The translations under genes were made by a program, and so were the position numbers. This document shows, piece by piece, positions 15,817-24,514 of a DNA stretch of 64,000 nt. The notes beneath the pieces were generated by a model. It worked only from the letters and a program-made list of their open reading frames with translations. It was not told the origin of the DNA and made no database searches. The stretch spans positions 1 through 64,000 of the forward strand of contig CANJLD010000019.1 in the NCBI GenBank assembly GCA_947475165.1. The letters are read 5' to 3'. Position 1 is the first letter of the stretch. Each line of letters begins with the position of its first letter. Source of the DNA: Bacteroidota bacterium. GTDB lineage: Bacteria > Bacteroidota > Bacteroidia > Chitinophagales > LD1.

Positions 15817-17321
15817 ACAGCAGTTGATTTATTTTTCCAATGGTAAAATACCGGCACCCCTATCGCCACAATCAACAACCCAGGCCAGCATGCAGAGAAT
15901 TTTACGATAAGTAGATTAACGCAAAACGCAGTAGCAAGCACTAAATAAAGAGCGGGAACTAAAGGATAACCCCATGCTTTATATGGACGCTCTGCATCCG
16001 GTTGTTTTTTACGAAGAATAAAAAGACCGGCAATGGTGAGAATGTAAAACAGCATGACAGAAAACATAACGTAATCAAGCAGGTCGCCATACTTGCCGCT
16101 TAAACAAAGTGCTGCAGACCAGATAAATTGAATCCACAATGCAAATCCCGGCACTCCGTTTTCGTTATTGTGTTTCATTTTTTCGAAGAACAAACCATCT
16201 TTCGCCATTGCCTGATAAACACGAACACTCGAAAGTATAATTCCGTTGTTACAGCCGAAAGTTGAAATCATTATCAGCACTGCCATGATAATTGCCGCTG
16301 CTCCGCCAAACATCATTTGCGCAGCTGCAGTTCCTACTCTTTCATTTTGCGCAAACTGAATTCCGCGCGCAAAAACATTCGCCCCATCGGGCGTTCCAGT
16401 AAGCGGAAGTAAATAGAGGAACGCAACGTTTGCTAATAGATAAAGCGAAACAACAATGATTGTCCCTATAGCCAGACTCAAAGGAATATTGCGCTTCGGG
16501 TTTTCAATATCGCCTGAAATAAACGTGACATTGTTCCATGCATCACTGCTGAAAAGCGAGCCAACTAAACCTACGCCTACTGCTGACATCAGCGCAATTG
16601 TTGAAAGATTGCTTTGAAACCATTTTCCATCAACACCTTTATCCCAATGCGATAAACTAAAAGCATCGCTCCAGTTCATGCTCCATGTTTCGGAACTTCC
16701 GTAAACAAAAACTCCAAGCACTATTATTCCGAACAAGGCAAGCAATTTGGCAGAAGTAAAAAGACGCAATACAATTTTTCCGTAGCTGATTCCTCTACTG
16801 TTGATGAGAGTGAGAACGAGAATTGAAAAAATACCAAAAAGCTGTGCAGCAGAAATTTTAAACTCGAATGTTTGAGAAGCTGTTTGAGAAAAAAGCAACA
16901 CGATAGATTGAACGACTTGCGGAATAGCAAATACATGCTCAAACAAAATGTTGTTCTCACTTAATACTGGAAACAACACACCAGTGTATTTAGCGAAAGC
17001 CACCGCCACTGCAGCGATAGTTCCGCATTGAACCACTAAAAAAATCGTCCAGCCATAAAGAAAACCTACAAGCGGGTTGTAAGCGTTCTTTAAATAAACG
17101 TATTGACCTCCTGCATGCGGAAACATACTTGCAAGTTCACCATAACTCAAGGCTGCAAAAAGTGTAATCACCCCTGAAATAATCCACGATAACAATAGCC
17201 AACCGGCTCCGCCTGTTTGTCGCGCAATGTCGGCACTAACAATAAAAATTCCGGAGCCAATCATGGAGCCGGAAACAATTAGCGTAGCATCGAGAAGGTT
17301 GAGTGATTTTTTTTCTGTCAT
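15813..17321 (-). CDS. APC-superfamily amino-acid permease
   Basis: Inner-membrane transporter of 502 residues with about twelve transmembrane helices. The first helix carries the APC signature with the unwound glycine stretch (SGSMIGSGIFIVSADIAR). SWIISGVITLFAALSYGELASMFP and GGQYVYLKNAY are typical of the amino acid/polyamine/choline family. The substrate is not determinable. It is translationally coupled to apt. A heptamer-built inverted repeat separates it from the second permease. Confidence 0.85.
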   Translation of the reverse strand: MTEKKSLNLLDATLIVSGSMIGSGIFIVSADIARQTGGAGWLLLSWIISGVITLFAALSYGELASMFPHAGGQYVYLKNAYNPLVGFLYGWTIFLVVQCGTIAAVAVAFAKYTGVLFPVLSENNILFEHVFAIPQVVQSIVLLFSQTASQTFEFKISAAQLFGIFSILVLTLINSRGISYGKIVLRLFTSAKLLALFGIIVLGVFVYGSSETWSMNWSDAFSLSHWDKGVDGKWFQSNLSTIALMSAVGVGLVGSLFSSDAWNNVTFISGDIENPKRNIPLSLAIGTIIVVSLYLLANVAFLYLLPLTGTPDGANVFARGIQFAQNERVGTAAAQMMFGGAAAIIMAVLIMISTFGCNNGIILSSVRVYQAMAKDGLFFEKMKHNNENGVPGFALWIQFIWSAALCLSGKYGDLLDYVMFSVMLFYILTIAGLFILRKKQPDAERPYKAWGYPLVPALYLVLATAFCVNLLIVKFSACWPGLLIVAIGVPVFYHWKNKSTAV

Positions 17322-17328
17322 AATAAAC

Positions 17329-17411
17329 GGTTAGTGGTTAAAAGCGAGTGGCGAGTGGTGAACAGCAAAAATGCCTTTCACTACTCGCCACTCACTACTT
17401 GCTATTTACTT
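17329..17411. repeat. Two heptamer arrays forming an inverted repeat
   Basis: Five 7-bp units at 17329-17363 (GGTTAGT, GGTTAAA, AGCGAGT, GGCGAGT, GGTGAAC) face five at 17377-17411 (TTCACTA, CTCGCCA, CTCACTA, CTTGCTA, TTTACTT). As a result 17346-17362 and 17377-17393 are inverted copies matching at 16 of 17 positions. The right array reaches into the stop codon of the second permease. It may act as a terminator-like hairpin. Confidence 0.65.
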
Positions 17412-18857
17412 ATTTCTCAACTTGCTTCTTTTTGCGCTATAGCCAAAATAAATTGCCAAGCCCACTGCCATCCAAATAACCAAACGTAACCAAGTATCAC
17501 CAGGTAAAAATACCATCATGCCAAAGCAAACAAGAATACCTAAGATAGGAACCACTGGAACAAACGGTGTTTTGAAAACACGTGGAGCATCAGGCATTTT
17601 GTAACGCATGTAAAGCACACCGGCACAAACAATAATGAAAGCCAACAGCGTTCCGATACTTGTCATTTCGCCAACAACGCGTGCAGGAACAAATGCAGCA
17701 AACAAACTTACAAAGAGCATGAAAAGTAAATTCGATTTATATGGAGTTTTGAATTTGGTATGCACTTCCGAAAATACTTTCGGTAGTAAACCATCTTTAC
17801 TCATGCTAAAGAAAACACGCGATTGTCCCATCAACATAACCATGATTACAGAAGAGTATCCTGCGAGAATAGCGATGATAACTGCCTGCTGCAACCAAAT
17901 GTATGGTGTGTGTCGAATAGCAACTGCCACTGGTGCAATTCCGTCTTGCCCTTGAAACTCTGTATAATTTGCAAGACCGGTCATTACGTGTGCAAACAAA
18001 ATATAGAGCACCGTGCAAATAGCGAGTGAAACGAGAATTCCAATCGGCATCCCTTTAGCCGGATTTTTTGCTTCTTGTGCGGCTGTGCTCACTGCATCAA
18101 AACCGATGTAAGCGAAGAAGATAATTCCCGCAGCGCGAATAATTCCGCTCCAGCCAAACTCGCCAAACTTGCCAATGTTTTCAGGAATGTATGGAGTGTA
18201 ATTAGCGGTATTGATATACGCCCACCCCAATCCTATAAACACAATAACAACAGTAACCTTTAGCAACACAATAATATTATTTACAAAAGCCGATTCGCGC
18301 GTGCCTTTAATAAGAAGTAACGAAACCACTATTACAATAAACACTGCCGGAATATTTATCATTCCATGAACAATCGTTCCATCTCCGCAGGTTACAGCAT
18401 CAAATGGCGACATCACCATTTGAGCCGGAAGATATATTTCGTAATACTCCAGCAACTTAATTAAGTAACGTGACCAACTGATAGCAACCGTTGCCCCGCC
18501 TACTGCATATTCCAATACTAAATCCCAACCAATTACCCATGCAATAAATTCGCCCATGGTTGCGTATGCGTAAGTGTAAGCACTTCCTGCCACCGGTATC
18601 ATGCTGGCAAACTCTGCGTAACATAATCCTGCGAAAGCGCAGCCAAGTGCCGCAATTATAAACGAAATAGTTACTGCCGGACCTGCATTGTTAGCGGCTG
18701 CACCACCGGTTATAGAAAACAAACCTGCACCGATAATGGCGCCAATCCCCAGCGTAACCAAATTGAAAGAAGACAACGTGCGGTGAAGTGCGTGTTCGCC
18801 ACCTTCGGACTCACTAATTAGTTGGGGAATGGATTTTCTTTTAAAGTAATCTGCCAT
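17406..18857 (-). CDS. APC-superfamily amino-acid permease (cationic amino-acid type)
   Basis: A 483-residue permease with about twelve helices. It starts with a charged cytoplasmic tail (KRKSIPQLISESEGGEHALHRTL), then LVTLGIGAIIGAGLFSITGG, the first-helix substrate-binding motif. ELA-like FAGLCYAEFASMIPVAGSAYTYAYATMGE and FFAYIGFDAVSTAAQEAKNP are typical of the CAT/YfnA subgroup. Sequence identity to the neighbouring permease appears low, so this is not a recent duplication. The exact amino acid is unknown. Confidence 0.87.
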   Translation of the reverse strand: MADYFKRKSIPQLISESEGGEHALHRTLSSFNLVTLGIGAIIGAGLFSITGGAAANNAGPAVTISFIIAALGCAFAGLCYAEFASMIPVAGSAYTYAYATMGEFIAWVIGWDLVLEYAVGGATVAISWSRYLIKLLEYYEIYLPAQMVMSPFDAVTCGDGTIVHGMINIPAVFIVIVVSLLLIKGTRESAFVNNIIVLLKVTVVIVFIGLGWAYINTANYTPYIPENIGKFGEFGWSGIIRAAGIIFFAYIGFDAVSTAAQEAKNPAKGMPIGILVSLAICTVLYILFAHVMTGLANYTEFQGQDGIAPVAVAIRHTPYIWLQQAVIIAILAGYSSVIMVMLMGQSRVFFSMSKDGLLPKVFSEVHTKFKTPYKSNLLFMLFVSLFAAFVPARVVGEMTSIGTLLAFIIVCAGVLYMRYKMPDAPRVFKTPFVPVVPILGILVCFGMMVFLPGDTWLRLVIWMAVGLAIYFGYSAKRSKLRNK

Positions 18858-18932
18858 AGAATAGTTTGTGGTTATGGATGAGTGCTAAACGATAATTGGT
18901 AAATGTATTGAAATATTTGAGCGAAGAAAATT

Positions 18933-19694
18933 TCAGATTTTAATTTTCAAACCATCATACGCTACGCGAACATTTGCCGGAAGTTTTTTCTCTGTTTCCG
19001 AGTGCAAACCAAACTGATGACTCATGTGAATGAAGTAAGTAAACTCCGGTTTTACATCAGCAACTAATTCCAACGCTTCATCAATTGTAAAATGTGAGTA
19101 GTGATTTTCAGGGCGAAGCGCATTCACCACTAAAATTTTTGTGCCGCGAATTTTATCGCGTTCTTCTTTAGCAATTGTTTTTGCATCGGTGATGTAAGTA
19201 AAATCTCCGAACCGGTAACCAAGTACCGGCATAGTAGCGTGCATTACTTGTATTGGTTGAACTGCCAAATTCTGAATTCTGAATTCTGAATCTTGAATTC
19301 TGTGAAAATTCATTTTAGGTAAATACGGATAATCTGTTTCTGTAAACGCGTAAGAGTATTGTTCTTTTATTCCAAGTTCTGTTGGTAAATCGCAATACAC
19401 ATCAATTGCCTTTTTGTTGATGAAGTTAAATGCACGGATATCATCAAAGCCACCGGTGTGGTCGCGGTGCGCGTGAGTCATCAAGATGGCATCAATCGAA
19501 CGAACATCTTCCCTCAACATTTGCTGACGGAAATCCGGTCCGCAATCAACCGCAATAGTTAAATCGTTTGTTTGAATAAGAATGGAAGTGCGCAAACGTT
19601 TATCGCGCGGGTCGGTACTTTTACAAACCTCACACTGACAGCCAATCAGCGGAACTCCGCCTGAGGTGCCTGTGCCGAGGAAAGTAACTTCCAT
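18933..19694 (-). CDS. MBL-fold metallo-hydrolase (RNase Z / PhnP-like)
   Basis: A 253-residue beta-lactamase-fold hydrolase. The metal-binding motif is HAHRDH (74-79). GTGTSGGVPLIGCQCEVCKS at the N terminus has the extra cysteines typical of the PhnP/lipoyltransferase-associated branch. A further His in FIHMSHQFG is a likely ligand. The substrate is probably a phosphodiester but is not determined. Residues 131-142 are encoded by a heptamer array (19268-19302) and look like an inserted surface loop that keeps the frame. Confidence 0.85.
   Translation of the reverse strand: MEVTFLGTGTSGGVPLIGCQCEVCKSTDPRDKRLRTSILIQTNDLTIAVDCGPDFRQQMLREDVRSIDAILMTHAHRDHTGGFDDIRAFNFINKKAIDVYCDLPTELGIKEQYSYAFTETDYPYLPKMNFHRIQDSEFRIQNLAVQPIQVMHATMPVLGYRFGDFTYITDAKTIAKEERDKIRGTKILVVNALRPENHYSHFTIDEALELVADVKPEFTYFIHMSHQFGLHSETEKKLPANVRVAYDGLKIKI
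19268..19302. repeat. Heptanucleotide tandem array inside a coding sequence, 5 units
   Basis: AATTCTG is repeated five times without indels (the fourth unit is AATCTTG). It encodes a low-complexity insert (RIQDSEFRIQN) in the metallo-hydrolase. Because 7 is not a multiple of 3, gain or loss of one unit would break the reading frame. Confidence 0.85.
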
Positions 19695-19728
19695 GTTTTA
19701 CAATTGGAAATGGATAATTGAAAGTATA

Positions 19729-20013
19729 TTACTTAGAAAAAAGAGATTCCTTCTCAGTCTTTATTTGCTGATAAAGTTGCATGCTTTCGCTCGAAAGATT
19801 TTCTAATTCCAAATCTGATGAATTGATAAGAATCTCCACCATCGAATTTACTTTGGCTTCCGGTTCGTGAAATTTATTGATAACCACTACTCTTCTCTTT
19901 TCTAAAACACAGTAACCGTTTTGGAAATTTCCCTTCTCGTAACGAATGGTATATCCGCCTTCTTTGAAAATATCTTCTACCTTCTTTAGTAAGTTTATGT
20001 TGTATTTAAGCAT
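19729..20013 (-). CDS. Conserved hypothetical protein
   Basis: A 94-residue soluble protein with no signal peptide or membrane segment. An N-terminal helix (LLKKVEDIFKEGGYTI) is followed by a beta strand pair (GYCVLEKRRVVVINKFHE) and two C-terminal helices. I recall similar short proteins in other Bacteroidota but no assigned function. It lies 34 bp upstream of the metallo-hydrolase start in the same direction and is likely cotranscribed with it. Confidence 0.7.
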   Translation of the reverse strand: MLKYNINLLKKVEDIFKEGGYTIRYEKGNFQNGYCVLEKRRVVVINKFHEPEAKVNSMVEILINSSDLELENLSSESMQLYQQIKTEKESLFSK

Positions 20014-20059
20014 ATTCGTTTAGTATTAATTGAAACCGGAGCCGGTGAATTTTATTTCT

Positions 20060-20091
20060 TTTGCTCCGAAAAATCTGAACGAAAATATTTG
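20060..20091 (+). promoter_or_regulatory. Candidate promoter of the beta-barrel gene
   Basis: TTTG (20060-20063), a 20-bp spacer and AATATTTG (20084-20091) match the Bacteroidota consensus except for the first base of the -7 box. The predicted leader to ATG 20108 is about 10-14 nt. Confidence 0.5.
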
Positions 20092-20107
20092 TCTGAAATT
20101 GTATAGC

Positions 20108-20932
20108 ATGAAGAAGAAACTAACATTGTGGATATTCTTATTGCCTTTTGTAGCATTTGCACAAACACAATACAATAAAGACGGCAGCATTTCTATCGAT
20201 TTCGGGAAAAAGAAGCCGCAACCGGTAGATACTCCAAAAACTGAAAAGTTTGTTTATCCAAGCGATGAAGAAGAAGCTGAAGAAGAAACTCCGAAACAAA
20301 AAAGAGAGAAACGCAAAGCAAGCACCGAAAACAAAGACGATTTCAATTTCAAGCGCGATGGTTTGTTTAAAGGTTTGTTCAATGTTGGTTTAAATGCTTG
20401 TCAGGTTGATGGCGATAATCAGGCGGGATATAGATATTTAGGATTTCATGGTGGTGTGGGTGTAATGGTGCGGTATCATAAATATTTATCTACCAGCATA
20501 GAGATAAATTATTCTATGAAAGGTGCGAAAGAAAAAATTGTCCCCAACCCAAATCCAAACAGTGGACAGCTATATCAAATGCAATTGGACTATATTGATA
20601 TTCCAATTTCGTTACTTAATGTTCACGATAAAAAACTGGTGATGTTTAGCTTAGGGCTTACTCCTTCAGTCTTAGTTCGGTATAAAGAAATAAATGGTGC
20701 AGGATTTAATGTAACCGATAACCCGCCCTACGGTCAACCTAAGCGATTTGATTTAAGTGGCTTTGCCGGTTTTGGTTTTGTTGTTAAGCAACAATTTTAT
20801 TTAGGTGGCAAATTCTCGTATTCATTTATAAAAATGCGGGGTGCATACCCTGGCACTAAAACAAATGGTCAGTATAACAATGTTATTACTTTCCGGTTTA
20901 TGTATATTCTGAGTTCGATTAAGAAGAAGTAA
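20108..20932 (+). CDS. Outer-membrane beta-barrel protein (PorT-like)
   Basis: A 274-residue exported protein starting at the ATG before a signal peptide (KKKLTLWIFLLPFVAFAQ); the longer upstream frame begins at a TTG and would bury the signal. A charged linker (EEEAEEETPKQKREKRKA) is followed from about residue 90 by alternating hydrophobic strands with barrel features (NVGLNACQVDGDNQAGYRYLGFHGGVGV ... LGGKFSYSFIKMRG). It ends in a short aromatic-rich strand (NVITFRFMYIL). It is probably a small 8-stranded barrel of the PorT/OmpW-like kind; the role is unknown. Confidence 0.75.
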   Translation: MKKKLTLWIFLLPFVAFAQTQYNKDGSISIDFGKKKPQPVDTPKTEKFVYPSDEEEAEEETPKQKREKRKASTENKDDFNFKRDGLFKGLFNVGLNACQVDGDNQAGYRYLGFHGGVGVMVRYHKYLSTSIEINYSMKGAKEKIVPNPNPNSGQLYQMQLDYIDIPISLLNVHDKKLVMFSLGLTPSVLVRYKEINGAGFNVTDNPPYGQPKRFDLSGFAGFGFVVKQQFYLGGKFSYSFIKMRGAYPGTKTNGQYNNVITFRFMYILSSIKKK

Positions 20933-21892
20933 CTATTTCACATCAGCCGTATGCATGGCTTCGATATTCACGAGCATATCCTTTGTCATCTTCTCCAAAT
21001 CAAATTCAGGTTTCCAGTTCCAGTCTTTTTGTGCGACTGAATCGTCAATACTTTGTGGCCAGCTATCTGCTATCGGCTGACGAAAATCGGGTTTATAAGT
21101 AACTGAAAAATTAGGAATTGTTTTTTGGATTTCAGTCGCCAAATCTTTAGGCGAAAAACTGAACCCCGAAAAATTATAACCGGAGCGGCAGGAAATTTTT
21201 TCTGCCGGTGCTTCCATCAACGCAATCGTTCCGCGAATGGCATCGGGCATATACATCATTGGCAGAACAGTATCTTCTTTCAAAAAGCATTCGTAAGTTT
21301 TCTTTTCTACCGCTTCAAAGAAAATATCTACTGCATAATCAGTAGTTCCTCCACCGGCTTTTGTTTTGTAACTAATCAGCCCGGGATAACGAATAGAACG
21401 AACATCCAATCCTCGCTTTTGAAAATACCAATCGCACCAACGCTCACCGGCTTGTTTACTGATGCCATAAATGGTGTTGGGTTCCATCACTGTGTATTGC
21501 GGAGTATTTACCTTTGGTGTAGATGGACCAAACACGGCAATGGTGGATGGGAAAAATAATTTCTTGACTTTGTTCTCCACGCAAACATCCAACACATTTC
21601 GCAAGCCCTTCATGTTAATTCGCCAGGCCATCTCCGGATTTTTTTCACCGGTAGCAGATAGAATTGCCGCTAGGTGATAAATCTGCGTTACATTAAACCG
21701 CTTTACACAATCTGCTAAGCCATTTTTGTAAAGAACATCCAAACGGATAAACTCACCGCCAGTTTTCAATTCAGCAGAACCGTCTTTTAAATCAGAAGCA
21801 ATTACATTTTTATAAATCTTCCGAAGAGCCAGAACTAACTCTGTTCCTATCTGTCCGCCTGCACCGGTTACAAGTATCGTGTCGTTTTCCAT
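20933..21892 (-). CDS. tdh: L-threonine 3-dehydrogenase, GalE-like SDR type
   Basis: NAD-dependent oxidation of L-threonine to 2-amino-3-ketobutyrate. About 319 residues of the extended short-chain dehydrogenase family: a Rossmann glycine motif GAGGQIGTEL near the N terminus, a catalytic Ser/Tyr/Lys set with YGISKQAGE, and SIRYPGLISY. The segments RYPGLISYKTKAGGGTTDYA and PMMYMPDAIRGT match the SDR-type threonine dehydrogenases known from Flavobacterium and Cupriavidus. The ATG at 21892 (MENDTILVTGAGG) is used; the frame also allows a TTG two codons earlier. A TATTTTTG -7 box lies at 21913-21920. Confidence 0.85.
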   Translation of the reverse strand: MENDTILVTGAGGQIGTELVLALRKIYKNVIASDLKDGSAELKTGGEFIRLDVLYKNGLADCVKRFNVTQIYHLAAILSATGEKNPEMAWRINMKGLRNVLDVCVENKVKKLFFPSTIAVFGPSTPKVNTPQYTVMEPNTIYGISKQAGERWCDWYFQKRGLDVRSIRYPGLISYKTKAGGGTTDYAVDIFFEAVEKKTYECFLKEDTVLPMMYMPDAIRGTIALMEAPAEKISCRSGYNFSGFSFSPKDLATEIQKTIPNFSVTYKPDFRQPIADSWPQSIDDSVAQKDWNWKPEFDLEKMTKDMLVNIEAMHTADVK

Positions 21893-21945
21893 AATCAACT
21901 GATGAATAAAAACAAAAATAAAAAGTTTGACTTCCTAACATCTTC

Positions 21946-21977
21946 TAATCAAGTAATCACCTAATCGGCTAATTATT
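21946..21977. repeat. Octanucleotide tandem array, 4 units
   Basis: TAATCAAG, TAATCACC, TAATCGGC and TAATTATT lie head to tail in the divergent intergenic region between tdh and the YfhO-like gene. It is related in style to the 7-bp arrays but has a period of eight. Confidence 0.6.
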
Positions 21978-22003
21978 ATTTTCGGGCGCAATAAACACCA
22001 CTC

Positions 22004-24514
22004 ATGAAAAAAAGAATTCTGCCTCACTTAGCCGCAGTGCTCGCTTTCGCTTTACTAACGGTTATTTATTTCTACCCGTATTATAAAGGTATGACCTTAG
22101 GTGCGCACGATACAACGCAATGGAAAGCAATGGCGCAGGAAACAATTGCCTGGAAAGAAAAAACCGGTGAGCAAGCCTTATGGACAAACAGCATGTTTGG
22201 GGGAATGCCAACATTTCAGATTTCGGTAATTTATCCGGGCAATTGGATTGATTATTTGCCAAAAATGTTGCAGGCGGTTTTTCCTGAAGCTTCGGCTTTG
22301 CTGTTTTTCATGTTTGCAGGGTTCTACATTTTACTTTTGTGTTTTGGCGTAAACAGTTGGCTTGCATTGGCAGGTTCACTCGCATATGGGCTCGCTTCAT
22401 TCAATTTAATTAGCATAGAGGCCGGACACAATACCAAAGTAATGGCAATGGCGTTGATGGCTCCTGCTATTGGAGGAATAGTGTTGGCCTATCGGGGAAA
22501 AATTTTGATGGGCGGAGCAATCACCGCTTTGTTTTTATCGCTCAATATTGATGCGAATCACTTTCAGATTACATACTATCTATTGCTTACCATGGGCTTG
22601 CTTGGAATTTATTTTCTCATAGAAAGTATTTTAGAAAAGAAGATTGTTGAGTTTAGTAAAGCAACTGCTGTATTGATACTCGCAGCTGGCTTATCGTTTG
22701 TTCCTAACGTAGCAAACTTATGGAGCACATGGGAATATGGCAAACAAACCATGCGTGGAGGTGGAAGTCAGTTGATTGAAAAGAAAAGCACATCAACCGG
22801 TGGTGGATTAGATTTTGAATACGCAACACGATGGAGTCAAGGTTTTTCGGATGGAGAAATTTTTACCATACTGATTCCGAACCTTAAAGGCGGTGCATCA
22901 CAAACAGGTCTTTCAACCAACTCGCATACGTACAAAGACTTGATTACGAAAACCGGAAATGCTGATGAGTTGATTAAAAACATGCCGATGTATTTCGGTG
23001 AGCAACCTGGTACTTCCGGTCCAGTTTATTTCGGTGCAGCAATTTTATTTTTCGCACTGCTTGGACTTTTCATTGTGAAATCTCGAATTAAATGGATGCT
23101 ACTCGGTATCTCATTTTTCTTCATTATGCTATCGTTTGGTCACAACACTCCGTTCTTTAAACTTTTCTTTGATTATCTGCCCGTGTTCAACAAATTTAGA
23201 ACACCAACAATGGCTCTTGTAATTCCACAGTTATGTTTTCCGTTGCTCGCACTTCTTGCATTGAACGAAATTATTTCGGGTGGAATAGATGCAAAAAATT
23301 TGACGAAGAAAATGCTTATCTCAGCGGGAATTCTTGGTACAATTATCTTGTTGTTTGGATTTTTTGGTGTAGGCGCAAGTTATGTGGCGAAAGGTGATGC
23401 AGGCTTAGTAAAATATTATCCCGATTGGTTGATTGCCGATATTCAGAAAGACCGCGCGGGAATGGTTCAATCGGACGCTTTAAGAACTTTGTTTTTTATC
23501 GCTCTCGCTTTTGGAACCGTTTGGTTATTGATGCGCAAAACTATTTCAACCAATCTTTTTGCATTTGCAATTGCGGTTATTTTTTTATTGGATGGATGGT
23601 TAGTGGCTAACCGGTATTTGAATTCTGATGACTTTCAGGAAAATACAGAAGTGGCAAAAAGTTTTCAGCCATCGCAAACTGATTTGCAAATTTTAGATGA
23701 CAAGGATTATTATCGTGTGTTCGAAACAGGGGACCCATTTAACAACGCATCGCCTGCGTACTTTCACAAATTAGTCGGTGGATATAGCCCCGCAAAACTT
23801 CAGATTTATCAGGATTTAATTGAGCGACAAATTTCAAATAACAATAGGAAAGTGTTTGCTATGCTCAATACAAAATACTTTATACTTTCTGATGATAAAG
23901 GAAATAAGCAAGCATTTCGGGACACATCTAAGTATGCTTTGGGTATGGCTGCCCTAGGAAATGTTTGGTTCGTAAAAAATATTCTTCATGTGAATTCTGC
24001 TGATGAAGAAATTGATACGCTTGGTGCTCTCGCTTTCAATCCTGGTAGTACAGCGGTTATTCATAAGGAGTTTGATGCTTTGGTTTCTGATAAATCTTTA
24101 GGAAATGATTCTGCTGCTTCTATTAAGTTAGATACTTATACTCCAAACAAACTCACTTACTCTTATTCATCATCAACACCACAGGTGGCTGTGTTCTCTG
24201 AAATTTATTATGCCGGTGAACATGGATGGAAAGCCTATGTAGATGGAAAAGAGCAGCCGCATTTCCGTTGCAATTATGTTTTGCGCGGCATGGCATTATC
24301 GGAAGGCAAACACACCGTTGAATTCCTCTTTGAACCGAAATCGTATTACACCGGTAATAAAATTGCCTACGCAGGTTCATTCCTTTTGCTTGCGTTTGTG
24401 TTCGGAACACTTGGGTTTGCTGGGTATAAAAAGATGAAAGAAATTGAAGCAGAGCCAAAGCCGGAAGTAAAACAGGCAGCACCAAAAGCAAAGCCAACAA
24501 CAAAAAAGAAGTGA
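22004..24514 (+). CDS. YfhO-family multi-pass membrane protein
   Basis: An 836-residue integral membrane protein of the YfhO kind, a GT-C-like family linked in other bacteria to glycosylation of teichoic acids or lipids. About fourteen hydrophobic segments are visible, starting with LPHLAAVLAFALLTVIYFYPYY. A motif GAHDTTQWKAMAQE follows in the first periplasmic loop, and the repeated acidic/aromatic loops are typical of lipid-linked sugar transferases. A soluble region runs from about 555 to 780, followed by a last helix and a Lys/Pro-rich tail (KPEVKQAAPKAKPTTKKK). Its stop overlaps the GTG of a glycosyltransferase gene by four bases, so the two are coupled and probably act in the same glycan pathway. 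Confidence 0.8.
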   Translation: MKKRILPHLAAVLAFALLTVIYFYPYYKGMTLGAHDTTQWKAMAQETIAWKEKTGEQALWTNSMFGGMPTFQISVIYPGNWIDYLPKMLQAVFPEASALLFFMFAGFYILLLCFGVNSWLALAGSLAYGLASFNLISIEAGHNTKVMAMALMAPAIGGIVLAYRGKILMGGAITALFLSLNIDANHFQITYYLLLTMGLLGIYFLIESILEKKIVEFSKATAVLILAAGLSFVPNVANLWSTWEYGKQTMRGGGSQLIEKKSTSTGGGLDFEYATRWSQGFSDGEIFTILIPNLKGGASQTGLSTNSHTYKDLITKTGNADELIKNMPMYFGEQPGTSGPVYFGAAILFFALLGLFIVKSRIKWMLLGISFFFIMLSFGHNTPFFKLFFDYLPVFNKFRTPTMALVIPQLCFPLLALLALNEIISGGIDAKNLTKKMLISAGILGTIILLFGFFGVGASYVAKGDAGLVKYYPDWLIADIQKDRAGMVQSDALRTLFFIALAFGTVWLLMRKTISTNLFAFAIAVIFLLDGWLVANRYLNSDDFQENTEVAKSFQPSQTDLQILDDKDYYRVFETGDPFNNASPAYFHKLVGGYSPAKLQIYQDLIERQISNNNRKVFAMLNTKYFILSDDKGNKQAFRDTSKYALGMAALGNVWFVKNILHVNSADEEIDTLGALAFNPGSTAVIHKEFDALVSDKSLGNDSAASIKLDTYTPNKLTYSYSSSTPQVAVFSEIYYAGEHGWKAYVDGKEQPHFRCNYVLRGMALSEGKHTVEFLFEPKSYYTGNKIAYAGSFLLLAFVFGTLGFAGYKKMKEIEAEPKPEVKQAAPKAKPTTKKK